A stretch of DNA of 64,000 nt. It comes from Acerihabitans sp035013185. Its GTDB lineage: Bacteria; Pseudomonadota; Gammaproteobacteria; Enterobacterales; Enterobacteriaceae. How positions within the stretch are numbered: position 1 is the stretch's first letter; the number at the start of each line of letters is the position of its first letter. A program made the translations under genes and the position numbers. Positions 36,477 through 44,658 of this stretch are shown in pieces. The stretch lies in assembly GCF_035013185.1 (NCBI RefSeq), contig NZ_JAYGJO010000021.1, positions 35,413-99,412 of the forward strand, written 5' to 3'. Under the pieces are notes generated by a model. The model was given only the letters and a program-made list of their open reading frames with translations. It made no database searches and was not told the origin of the DNA.

Positions 36477-36769
36477 ACAGTGGGATGCGCCCACCACGTT
36501 ATACCTATTCTACTACCGTCCATTAAGTGCAAAAATAGCGGGGGTGATGGTGGCCCTGAACCTGCGACCCACCGTGGTCAATAATGGGATACAGCCTAGC
36601 GCAATCTGGTGCTTTTATCAGGAAAATAGCGCACTCTGCAGATCATCATTTATTCGCTGGTTGTCACCCAAGCCGGGGTGACTTAACTGGCGCGACTTAT
36701 GAAAAAAACCGTCGATCGGTCAGAACCAGATCGTCTACGCTTTGCTAATGGATTATTGGAGGGCGAAGC
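36477..36769. other. gap between kdpE relic zone and ybgA
   Basis: No credible gene or repeat. It probably holds the promoter for ybgA-phrB on the plus strand, but I could not identify good boxes. Confidence 0.3.
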
Positions 36770-37723
36770 ATGAGCAATAAGATTCCTATCGGCATCAGCG
36801 CGTGCCTGATGGGTGAAAAGGTGCGTTTTGATGGGGGGCACCGGCGTTTGGCTTTCGCTATGGATGACCTGGCGCCTTTTGTCCATTTTGAGCCGATCTG
36901 TCCGGAAATGGCCATCGGTTTGCCCTCACCGCGCCCGGCGTTGCGGCTGGTCAAAGACCAAGAGGGCCAGATCGGCATGTACAGCGGAAAAAGTCCGGAT
37001 GAACACGATCTTACCGAGGCCATGGTGACGTTTTCCGCGCGTCAAAGTCTGCAGTTGGCGCATTTATCCGGTTATATCGTCTGCGCTAAATCACCCAGCT
37101 GTGGTATGGAGCGGGTCAGGGTTTATGATCGAAGTGGTTCGCAAAAAAATGGCGTTGGGCTCTTTACTCAGGCGCTAATGCGACAACTGCCCTGGCTGCC
37201 GGTGGAGGAAAATGGTCGGTTAAACGATCCCGCACTACGGGAGAATTTCGTTGCCCGGGTGTTTACGCTATTTGAGTTCAATCAGCTCATGGCACAGCCG
37301 TTAACGCGCGGCGGATTAATGGCTTTTCATCGCTGCTACAAGCTGCTGCTGCTGGCCCATTCTCAGCCGTTGTATCGCCAACTTGGGCCATTTGTTGCAG
37401 CCATGGATCAATGGGACTCGTTGGAGCTGTTTGCCATGGAGTACCGTAACCGGCTGATGGCCCTGCTGGCCAACAGCGCCACGCGGCCAAATCACACCAA
37501 CGTACTGATGCATGTGCAAGGTTATTTTCGTCGTCATCTGACGTTCAAACAGCGGCAAGAACTGGCGCTGTTGATTGACAGTTACCGGCAAGGACTACAG
37601 CCGCTGCTGGCGCCGATCACGTTGTTAAAGCACTATATGGCTGAATACCCGGACGCCTGGCTGGCACAACAACGCTATTTTGAACCTTATCCGGAAGCGT
37701 TGCGGTTGCGCTATGGTCATTAA
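36770..37723 (+). CDS. ybgA: DUF523-DUF1722 protein (long YbgA)
   Basis: 317 residues in two parts: DUF523 (about 1-150; ISACLMGEKVRFDGGHRR, CAKSPSCGMERV) and DUF1722 (about 170-310; FKQRQELALLIDSYRQG, PYPEALRLRYGH). E. coli YbgA has only the second part (169 residues), but the fused form is common elsewhere in Enterobacterales. The several cysteines in DUF523 may bind a metal or cluster. It precedes phrB, often as one unit, and a link to light-dependent repair has been suggested but not proven. Confidence 0.88.
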   Translation: MSNKIPIGISACLMGEKVRFDGGHRRLAFAMDDLAPFVHFEPICPEMAIGLPSPRPALRLVKDQEGQIGMYSGKSPDEHDLTEAMVTFSARQSLQLAHLSGYIVCAKSPSCGMERVRVYDRSGSQKNGVGLFTQALMRQLPWLPVEENGRLNDPALRENFVARVFTLFEFNQLMAQPLTRGGLMAFHRCYKLLLLAHSQPLYRQLGPFVAAMDQWDSLELFAMEYRNRLMALLANSATRPNHTNVLMHVQGYFRRHLTFKQRQELALLIDSYRQGLQPLLAPITLLKHYMAEYPDAWLAQQRYFEPYPEALRLRYGH

Positions 37724-37739
37724 CATCAAGGAAGAGACA

Positions 37740-39164
37740 ATGAAAACCCATCTTGTGTGGTTGCGTGCTGATCTGCGCGTGCATGATAACCCAGCGCTGT
37801 ACGCTGCTTGCCGGGATCCTGGTGCCAGGGTACTGGCGGTCTATATCGCCACGCCAGCGCAATGGCAACAGCATGATATGGCGCCACGCCAGGCGGGTTT
37901 TATCCGTAACAATCTGCTGGTGCTAAGACAGTCATTAGCCCAGCGTGGCATACCGTTGCATTACCAGCAATGTGCCGACTTTCAGGCATCAGTCTCCTGG
38001 CTAGTGGACTTTTGCCGACAGCAACGGGTGGACGCGCTGTTTTACAACTATCAGTATGAACTTAATGAGCGCCAGCGCGACCTTGCTGTGGAGCGGGGGT
38101 TGGCCGGCGGTGTGCTGTGCCAAGGGTTTGACGATGGCGTACTGTTGCCGCCCGGTACGGTGCAAACTGGCGGCGGCATGTACCGGGTATTTACGCCATT
38201 TCGCAACGCATTTTTGCGCCGGCTTATTGACGCCGACCCGCAGTGTGTGCCGGCACCGCCATCGCGCGCGAGTACTCTCCCGGACATGACTGGGGAACTG
38301 ACGCCGTTTGATTATCCAACCCAGGAGCCGGGTGATGATTATCCGGCTGGAGAGGCGGCGGCACTGTCGCGACTGCGCACTTTTTGCCATCAGCAGATGC
38401 AAGATTACCGCACGGCGCGAGATTTGCCGGCGTTAGATGCCACCAGTCAGCTTTCCGCTTACCTGGCAATCGGTGTGATCTCGCCTCGCCAATGTTATAA
38501 CCGTCTGCGCCAGGCCTATCCTGACGTGCTGTCCGCTCCTGACAGCGGTGCGTTTACCTGGTTAAACGAACTGATTTGGCGCGATTTCTATCGTCATCTT
38601 ATTGTCGCTTTCCCGGCATTGTGTCAACGACAACCGTTTATCCGCTGGACGCGTCACGTCGCGTGGCGGCGCGATGCCGAGCAGCTAAATGCCTGGCAAC
38701 AAGGCCAGACCGGTTATCCTATTGTCGATGCTGCCATGAGGCAGCTCAACCATAGTGGTTGGATGCATAACCGGCTACGTATGATCACCGCCAGCTTTCT
38801 GGTGAAGGATCTGCTGATAGACTGGCGTGAAGGGGAACGCTATTTTATGTCTCGGCTGATTGACGGCGATTTTGCCGCCAATAATGGCGGATGGCAGTGG
38901 GCCGCGTCCACCGGCACCGATGCCGCGCCCTATTTTCGGATTTTTAATCCCACCACCCAGGGACGGCGCTTTGATCCGCAAGGGGTCTTTATCCGTAAGT
39001 GGTTGCCGGAATTATCCGTAGTGCCGGACACCTATGTGCACGAACCGCACCTTTGGCCGGATAAGGGCCACGATGGACTGGATTATCCGCATCCTATCGT
39101 GGATCATGGCCGCGCTCGCCTGTCTACCCTGGCGGCATATAAGACCGCGAAAGCCCTTGGGTAA
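37740..39164 (+). CDS. phrB: deoxyribodipyrimidine photolyase
   Basis: Uses FADH- and an antenna folate to split cyclobutane pyrimidine dimers with blue light. The start at 37740 (MKTHLVWLRADLRVHDNPAL) follows aaggaagag and gives 474 residues (E. coli 472). The N-terminal antenna domain is followed by the FAD domain with GYPIVDAAMRQLNHSGWMHNR and NNGGWQWAASTGTDAAPYFRIFNP. It lies 16 bases after ybgA. Confidence 0.95.
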   Translation: MKTHLVWLRADLRVHDNPALYAACRDPGARVLAVYIATPAQWQQHDMAPRQAGFIRNNLLVLRQSLAQRGIPLHYQQCADFQASVSWLVDFCRQQRVDALFYNYQYELNERQRDLAVERGLAGGVLCQGFDDGVLLPPGTVQTGGGMYRVFTPFRNAFLRRLIDADPQCVPAPPSRASTLPDMTGELTPFDYPTQEPGDDYPAGEAAALSRLRTFCHQQMQDYRTARDLPALDATSQLSAYLAIGVISPRQCYNRLRQAYPDVLSAPDSGAFTWLNELIWRDFYRHLIVAFPALCQRQPFIRWTRHVAWRRDAEQLNAWQQGQTGYPIVDAAMRQLNHSGWMHNRLRMITASFLVKDLLIDWREGERYFMSRLIDGDFAANNGGWQWAASTGTDAAPYFRIFNPTTQGRRFDPQGVFIRKWLPELSVVPDTYVHEPHLWPDKGHDGLDYPHPIVDHGRARLSTLAAYKTAKALG

Positions 39165-39215
39165 TCGAAGGTCGCAATAATAAAAAAATCATGGCTGAAA
39201 TAAGGTTTTACCGTT

Positions 39216-39959
39216 ATGCGTAACATTGATCTGGAACAACTCATCAACCAACAGCTTAATACCACCACTTTCCAAGACTATGCTCCCAACGGGCTGCAGG
39301 TCGAAGGTCGGACGGATGTCAAGCGTATCGTCACTGGCGTTACTGCGTGTCAGGCGCTGCTAGACGCCGCTGTGGCGAGGGGTGCCGATGCGGTATTAGT
39401 GCATCACGGCTATTTTTGGAAAGACGAGCCACCGTCGATTCGCGGAATGAAACAACGTCGGCTGAAAACCCTGTTAAACCATGATATTAACCTGTACGCG
39501 TGGCATCTTCCCCTGGATGCGCATCCCACCTTAGGCAATAATGCTCAGTTGGCCGCGTTGCTGGGTATCGACATTAAGGGACAATTGGTGCCGTTAGTCC
39601 CTTGGGGCGAATTCTCCCCGGCTATTGACCCGCTGGCGTTGCTTGAGCTTTTAGAAACGCGCTTGGAACGATCGGTCCTTCACTGCGGTGATAACGCCCC
39701 GAAGAAAATATCCCGACTGGCGTGGTGCACCGGTGGCGGCCAAAGTTTTATCGAACAGGCGGTCAAGGCCGGGGTGGATGCGTTTATCACCGGTGAGGTT
39801 TCTGAGCAAACGATTCATATCGCACGGGAGATGGGACTGCATTTTTACGCAGCCGGTCACCATGCGACCGAGCGTGGTGGTATCAAAGCGCTTGGGGAAT
39901 GGTTGGCCAGGTTCCACGGTATGGATGTCACTTTTATTGATATTCCGAATCCAGCGTAA
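39216..39959 (+). CDS. ybgI: Nif3-family protein YbgI
   Basis: Dinuclear-metal protein of the Nif3 family, 247 residues (the E. coli length), possibly a GTP cyclohydrolase-like enzyme. The metal-site motifs are VHHGYFWKDE, near the N-terminus, and AGHHATERGG, near the C-terminus. Exact biological role is unsettled. It lies just before pxpB, as in E. coli. Confidence 0.93.
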   Translation: MRNIDLEQLINQQLNTTTFQDYAPNGLQVEGRTDVKRIVTGVTACQALLDAAVARGADAVLVHHGYFWKDEPPSIRGMKQRRLKTLLNHDINLYAWHLPLDAHPTLGNNAQLAALLGIDIKGQLVPLVPWGEFSPAIDPLALLELLETRLERSVLHCGDNAPKKISRLAWCTGGGQSFIEQAVKAGVDAFITGEVSEQTIHIAREMGLHFYAAGHHATERGGIKALGEWLARFHGMDVTFIDIPNPA

Positions 39960-40049
39960 TCCTGCTCACTATTACATTTTCCCGCTAAACGCATTACATT
40001 ACCTGCAATACATCACCGGTTAACCAGATTTGTTTCTCAGGAGGCGGTA

Positions 40050-40706
40050 TTGCAACGGGCTCGATGTTACTTATTGGGTGAAAGCACGGTCGTGCTTGAG
40101 CTAGAACCTCCCATCACCGTGGAGAGCCAACAGCGTATCTGGGGCCTTGCCGCGCGGATAGCGGACTACGAAGAGGTGCGGGAGGTCATTCCGGGTATGA
40201 ATAACCTGACCGTTTTGCTGGCTAATCCACAGCGTTCGGCGCTGGATGCTATTGAGCGTTTGCAAAATTGGTGGGAAGAAAGCGAGGCTGTGGTTCCCGC
40301 GTCGCGCGAGGTGAATATCCCGGTGGTTTATGGGGGCGAGATGGGCCCGGATTTGACCTGGGTGGCGGACCATGCCGGCATGTCGACGCGTCAACTGGTA
40401 GAGTGCCATTCCAGCGTGACCTATGTGGTTTATTTTCTCGGTTTCCAACCGGGATTTCCTTATCTGGCCGGGCTGCCGGAAAGCATAACCGCACCGCGTC
40501 GTGCCGAACCCCGCCTGAGTGTGCCGGCCGGCTCGGTCGGTATTGGTGGCAAACAGACTGGCATTTATCCACTGGCGACGCCGGGAGGGTGGCAAATTAT
40601 CGGACGGACCACGTTGGTGATGTTCGATCCGCGTAACGATCCACCCACGTTGCTATTGCCCGGTGATAACGTGCGCTTTGTGCCACAACGGGAGGGCATA
40701 TGCTAA
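40050..40706 (+). CDS. pxpB: 5-oxoprolinase subunit PxpB
   Basis: Subunit of the ATP-dependent 5-oxoproline-hydrolysing complex PxpABC (family knowledge). The 218 residues begin at TTG (aggagg 5 bases upstream) as (M)QRARCYLLGESTVVLELE. Motifs: FLGFQPGFPYLAGLP and PAGSVGIGGKQTGIYPLATPGGW. It overlaps pxpC by seven bases. The usual third subunit gene pxpA is not next to it. Confidence 0.93.
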   Translation: MQRARCYLLGESTVVLELEPPITVESQQRIWGLAARIADYEEVREVIPGMNNLTVLLANPQRSALDAIERLQNWWEESEAVVPASREVNIPVVYGGEMGPDLTWVADHAGMSTRQLVECHSSVTYVVYFLGFQPGFPYLAGLPESITAPRRAEPRLSVPAGSVGIGGKQTGIYPLATPGGWQIIGRTTLVMFDPRNDPPTLLLPGDNVRFVPQREGIC

Positions 40707-41650
40707 AGGTACTGCATGCCGGTATGATGACCGCCATTCAAGATGGCGGCCGTAACGGTTTTCGTCATCTCGGTATTAGTCTGGGTGGTGTGTTGGATCT
40801 TCCTGCCATGAAAACGGCTAATTTGCTGGTGGGCAATGACCAGGATGATGCGGTGCTGGAAATTACTCTCGGCCAATTCACTGCGCAAATAACCGCCCCT
40901 GGCTGGTTAGCACTGACCGGCGCCGATTGCCATGCGCTGCTCGATGGCAAACCATTGTGGACCGGTTGGCGTTTTCAAGTGCGTCCGGGGCAGACGATCA
41001 CACTGGCAACACCAAAACATGGCATGCGCAGCTACTTGGCCGTTTCGGGTGGATTTGATGTGCCGAAGGTGCTGAATTCGCGCAGTACCGATCTTAACGG
41101 TGGTTTTGGCGGTTATCTGGGACGGAAAATCATGGAGGGCGACCTGCTGATTGCCGGTGAGTCCCGCACCATACTGTCCCGGCAAATCGGCATCAGGCAG
41201 CTGTTATTTGGCAATCGTGTGCGGGCGCTGCCCGGCCCGGAATATCGTGAATTCTCCGCTGATTCGCAAGAGGCCTTTTGGCGCTTGAGTTGGCAACTTA
41301 GCCCGCAGAGCAACCGCATGGGTTATCGGTTACAAGGCCGGGCGTTAAAGCGCAACACCGATCGTGAACTCTTTTCCCATGGGTTGTTGCCCGGAGTGGT
41401 GCAGGTACCCCATGGTGGCCAGCCGATTGTGCTGATGGCCGATGCCCAAACTACCGGTGGTTACCCGCGGATTGCCTGTGTTATCGCCGCTGATTTGTTT
41501 CATTTGGCACAAATTCGTCTGGGTGAGCCGATTCACTTTATCCACTGCACACTAGAAGAAGCCCACGCCGCCTGGCTTGAGCAAGCCCGCTATTTCGAGC
41601 AAATCGCCTGGCAGTTGGATCCTGCCAATCAGCCTGCCATCACCGCGTAA
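40700..41650 (+). CDS. pxpC: 5-oxoprolinase subunit PxpC
   Basis: Cyclophilin-like subunit paired with PxpB, 316 residues, matching the family N-terminus (MLKVLHAGMMTAIQDGGRNGFRHLG). Other conserved parts include SYLAVSGGFDVPKVL and the C-terminal TTGGYPRIACVI. In E. coli the next genes would be pxpA and nei; here the stop is followed at once by a hairpin with an A-run that serves minus-strand transcription, then a foldback element and gltA. The complex therefore probably lacks PxpA unless it is encoded elsewhere. Confidence 0.93.
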   Translation: MLKVLHAGMMTAIQDGGRNGFRHLGISLGGVLDLPAMKTANLLVGNDQDDAVLEITLGQFTAQITAPGWLALTGADCHALLDGKPLWTGWRFQVRPGQTITLATPKHGMRSYLAVSGGFDVPKVLNSRSTDLNGGFGGYLGRKIMEGDLLIAGESRTILSRQIGIRQLLFGNRVRALPGPEYREFSADSQEAFWRLSWQLSPQSNRMGYRLQGRALKRNTDRELFSHGLLPGVVQVPHGGQPIVLMADAQTTGGYPRIACVIAADLFHLAQIRLGEPIHFIHCTLEEAHAAWLEQARYFEQIAWQLDPANQPAITA

Positions 41651-41675
41651 AAAAAAACGCCGCATTATGCGGCGT
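41649..41675 (-). terminator. second copy of the gltA-type terminator hairpin
   Basis: Stem acgccgca/tgcggcgt with an A-run on the plus strand (a U-run on the minus). It overlaps the pxpC stop codon and repeats the hairpin at 41833-41858. Confidence 0.75.
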
Positions 41676-41707
41676 CAGACTGCTTACAAATGTGTCCCTG
41701 AACTAAC

Positions 41708-41816
41708 GGCGGGTATGATGGGTAAGAAGAGTAAAGCGTAGTGCGCCAGGGATGGCGCGCACGAGCCTACATGGATGTATTCATGGCGTCTTTACGATCT
41801 TGCCCATCATGCCCGG
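41708..41816. repeat. foldback (inverted repeat) element between pxpC and gltA
   Basis: The arms 41708-41736 (gggtatgatgggtaag...gtaaag) and 41790-41816 (ctttacgatcttgcccatcatgccc) pair over about 27 bases with a few mismatches. Inside lies gtgcgcc-agggat-ggcgcgcac. It looks like a small mobile or REP-like intergenic element. I recall related arms in other Enterobacterales but cannot check. Confidence 0.65.
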
Positions 41817-41832
41817 CTTTGTCATCAAACTC

Positions 41833-41858
41833 AAAAAAACGCCGCATTATGCGGCGTT
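41833..41858 (-). terminator. gltA terminator
   Basis: Stem aacgccgca/tgcggcgtt with a T run on the minus strand, 28 bases after the gltA stop. Confidence 0.85.
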
Positions 41859-41885
41859 GACGTTTATACGGCAGTGGCAAACGGG

Positions 41886-43166
41886 CTATTTAATCTGTGA
41901 AACAAACTCGCGTTTATCATAACCAGTATAGAGCTGGCGTGGTCGGGCAATTTTGACCCCGTCATCATGCATCTCTTTCCAGTGGGCAATCCAGCCGACG
42001 GTACGCGCCATGGCGAAAATAACCGTAAACATGGTGGAAGGGATACCCATGGCTTTAAGAATGATGCCGGAATAAAAATCCACGTTCGGATAAAGCTTTT
42101 TCTCAATAAAGTAGGGGTCGTGCAAGGCGATGTGTTCAAGTTCCATGGCGACCGCCAGCAGATCGTCGGATAGCTTCAGCTCTTTTAACACTTCGTGGCA
42201 CGTCTCGCGCATCACGGTAGCGCGCGGATCGTAGTTTTTATAAACCCGATGGCCGAAGCCCATCAAACGAAACGAGTCGTTTTTATCTTTGGCCCGTTCA
42301 ATAAAGGCCGGTATATGTTCGACGCTGGATATTTCCTCCAACATACGCAGCGTGGCCTCGTTGGCACCGCCATGGGCCGGTCCCCACAAAGAGGCAATCC
42401 CGGCCGCGATGCAGGCAAACGGATTGGCGCCGGATGATCCGGCAGTGCGCACCGTGGAGGTGGACGCGTTTTGCTCATGATCGGCATGCAGAATCAATAT
42501 TCGATCCATCGCACGTTCCAGGATTGGATTGATCACATACTCCTCGCACGGCGTGGAAAACATCATATGCAGGAAGTTGCCAGCATAAGAGAGATCGTTG
42601 CGGGGATACACAAAAGGCTGACCAATGGAATATTTATAACACATGGCGGCCACGGTCGGCATTTTAGACAATAAACGGAACGCTGCGATTTCGCGATGGC
42701 GTTCAACGTTTACATCCAGCGAATCATGATAGAACGCCGCCAACGCGCCGGTTACGCCACACAGTACCGCCATCGGATGGGAGTCGCGGCGAAAACCGTT
42801 AAACAGGCGTGTGATTTGCTCATGCACCATAGTGTGACGGGTCACTATGTCGCGGAATTCTTCGTATTGCTTCAGCGTTGGCGATTCGCCGTTCAATAGG
42901 ATATAGCAAACTTCGAGAAAATTGGAATGCAGTGCCAGTTGATCAATAGGAAAACCACGGTGCAGTAAAATGCCTTCATCGCCGTCGATATAGGTAATTT
43001 TGGATTCACAGGACGCGGTGGAGGTGAAACCGGGATCGAAGGTGAAGTAGCCTTTACCACCCAGCTTACGGATATCAATTTCCTTTGCGCCGAGCGTTCC
43101 GGTCAATACATCGAGTTCAATCGGCGCTTCACCCGGTAGGTTCAGCGTTGCTTTATTGTCAGCCAT
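41886..43166 (-). CDS. gltA: type II citrate synthase
   Basis: Condenses acetyl-CoA and oxaloacetate, the entry step of the TCA cycle. The 426 residues match the enterobacterial hexameric type. Active-site segments include HADHEQNASTSTVR (catalytic His), MGFGHRVYKNYDPR and FYSGIILKAMGIP. The start MADNKATLNLPGEA matches E. coli. It is divergent from sdhC. Confidence 0.97.
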   Translation of the reverse strand: MADNKATLNLPGEAPIELDVLTGTLGAKEIDIRKLGGKGYFTFDPGFTSTASCESKITYIDGDEGILLHRGFPIDQLALHSNFLEVCYILLNGESPTLKQYEEFRDIVTRHTMVHEQITRLFNGFRRDSHPMAVLCGVTGALAAFYHDSLDVNVERHREIAAFRLLSKMPTVAAMCYKYSIGQPFVYPRNDLSYAGNFLHMMFSTPCEEYVINPILERAMDRILILHADHEQNASTSTVRTAGSSGANPFACIAAGIASLWGPAHGGANEATLRMLEEISSVEHIPAFIERAKDKNDSFRLMGFGHRVYKNYDPRATVMRETCHEVLKELKLSDDLLAVAMELEHIALHDPYFIEKKLYPNVDFYSGIILKAMGIPSTMFTVIFAMARTVGWIAHWKEMHDDGVKIARPRQLYTGYDKREFVSQIK

Positions 43167-43927
43167 TATAATCTCCTTAGCGCTTATATGATAAATCTTT
43201 GACCATAGGGTACCGACACGCCTGCGGGACCTTGCGCGTTTATTGTCAACCCATCGCTCCGGCTTAACGTCTCACCCAACATCTTTCTCGTCGCAGGTGC
43301 ATTGGTTATGCGCTTTCACCCCAATCACTTACCTGAGTAATTTCATGGAGTTGTGTTACTTACCGCTAACCTGCAGCTCAAAATCTATAGGGTATCTGCA
43401 GGATACAGAGCTTAAGGATGGTGCAAGTTGTTCCCGGCGAGGATGAAAAAACGGCTTTCCTCGGTTATTAAAGATCTACAGGTATTAATTTTAGCCATTT
43501 ATAAAGGCACCTTACCCCTTAAGAATAGGATGCGCCTCACACTGTTGCATAATCTTTGTCATGGCGGAAGTTTTCTATGCCAATAGTTCATCATTTATAG
43601 CATATTGGGTAGTTCACTTGTAATGAATATGTTGCTTTTTTGTCAATGTGGTTGTATGGAATTGGGGTAAATGTAAAATTCGTGAGCCAAGTCACTAAAC
43701 GACCCAAATGTTACCAAACAAATTGTAGGGGAATTGTAATCATAATGTGAAAGCCATATACTTCCCTAAGGTCTCCGGAACCCCCTGTAGTAGGAGCACC
43801 CAGCGTTATTTAATGCGTCATTTAAGCACAAAGGATTGGTACTGTTGAGCACATGTCGCGTCATGGTTACCCGTTAACGCTGTCTGACCCACCCAGGACC
43901 GGAGGAAGGAAAAATAATAATAGCTGT
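43167..43927. promoter_or_regulatory. gltA-sdhC divergent control region with ERIC
   Basis: An ERIC-like element lies at about 43271-43396 (caggtgcattgg, caatcacttacctgagta, ctatagggtat). An AT-rich stretch follows. CRP-type dyad cGTGAgccaagTCACt at 43681-43696 is a fair match (8 of 10 core bases). gltA and sdh are respiratory, CRP/ArcA-controlled genes in E. coli. I could not set the two promoters with certainty. Confidence 0.5.
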
Positions 43928-44317
43928 GTGGGCAAAACCGTGAAAAAACAAAGGCCTGTCAACTTGGATCTGCAAACGATCCAGTTTCCCGTTACTGCGA
44001 TAGCTTCTATTCTCCACCGCGTTAGCGGAGTCATCATGTTCATAGCCATCGGTATCCTGCTCTGGATATTGGGGCTTTCCCTTTCCTCCGCCGAAGGTTA
44101 TATCCAAGCAACGGCTATCATGGATAGCTTCATCGTCAAGTTCATCATGTGGGGCATTTTGACCGCGCTGGCCTATCATGCCATCGGGGGTATTCGGCAT
44201 ATGCTGATGGATTTTGGCTACCTGGATGAGACATTAGCCGTGGGGAAATTATCGGCAAATGTTACATTTGTGATCACTATCGTGCTTTCAATTCTGGCGG
44301 GAGTACTCGTATGGTAA
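43928..44317 (+). CDS. sdhC: succinate dehydrogenase cytochrome b556 subunit
   Basis: Membrane anchor of complex II that binds heme b and quinone with SdhD. Start GTG 43928 gives (M)GKTVKKQRPVNLDLQTIQF, aligned to E. coli MIRNVKKQRPVN, with 129 residues as there. A purine-rich site (ggaggaagg) lies unusually far, about 20 bases, upstream. The heme ligand region is LHRVSG and the later AYHAIGGIRH. It overlaps sdhD by seven bases. First gene of the sdhCDAB unit. Confidence 0.93.
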   Translation: MGKTVKKQRPVNLDLQTIQFPVTAIASILHRVSGVIMFIAIGILLWILGLSLSSAEGYIQATAIMDSFIVKFIMWGILTALAYHAIGGIRHMLMDFGYLDETLAVGKLSANVTFVITIVLSILAGVLVW

Positions 44318-44658
44318 GCAATGCTTCGGCACTAGGACGTAATGGAGTGCATGAGTGGTTATTGGTTCGGGCTTCCGCCATCGTAATCTGCCTTTACATT
44401 CTTTATATGCTGGGATTTATCGTTTTTGCCGATAACCTTAATTATGAGATTTGGCGCGGTTTTTTTTCTTTACCCATGACGAAGGTCTTTACCCTGCTGA
44501 CGCTGTTTTCCATCCTGGTGCATACCTGGATCGGCATGTGGCAGGTATTAACGGATTACATCAAACCGGTGGCGCTTCGGCTGTCATTGCAACTGGCTAT
44601 AGTTATCGTGCTGTTGGTGTATTTTTTTTATGGAACTGTCGTGGTGTGGGGTGCATAA
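44311..44658 (+). CDS. sdhD: succinate dehydrogenase membrane anchor SdhD
   Basis: 115-residue membrane anchor (E. coli length) with three helices. It contributes the second heme ligand (HTWIGMWQVLTDYIKP) and part of the quinone pocket. It overlaps the end of sdhC and ends directly before sdhA. Confidence 0.96.
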   Translation: MVSNASALGRNGVHEWLLVRASAIVICLYILYMLGFIVFADNLNYEIWRGFFSLPMTKVFTLLTLFSILVHTWIGMWQVLTDYIKPVALRLSLQLAIVIVLLVYFFYGTVVVWGA

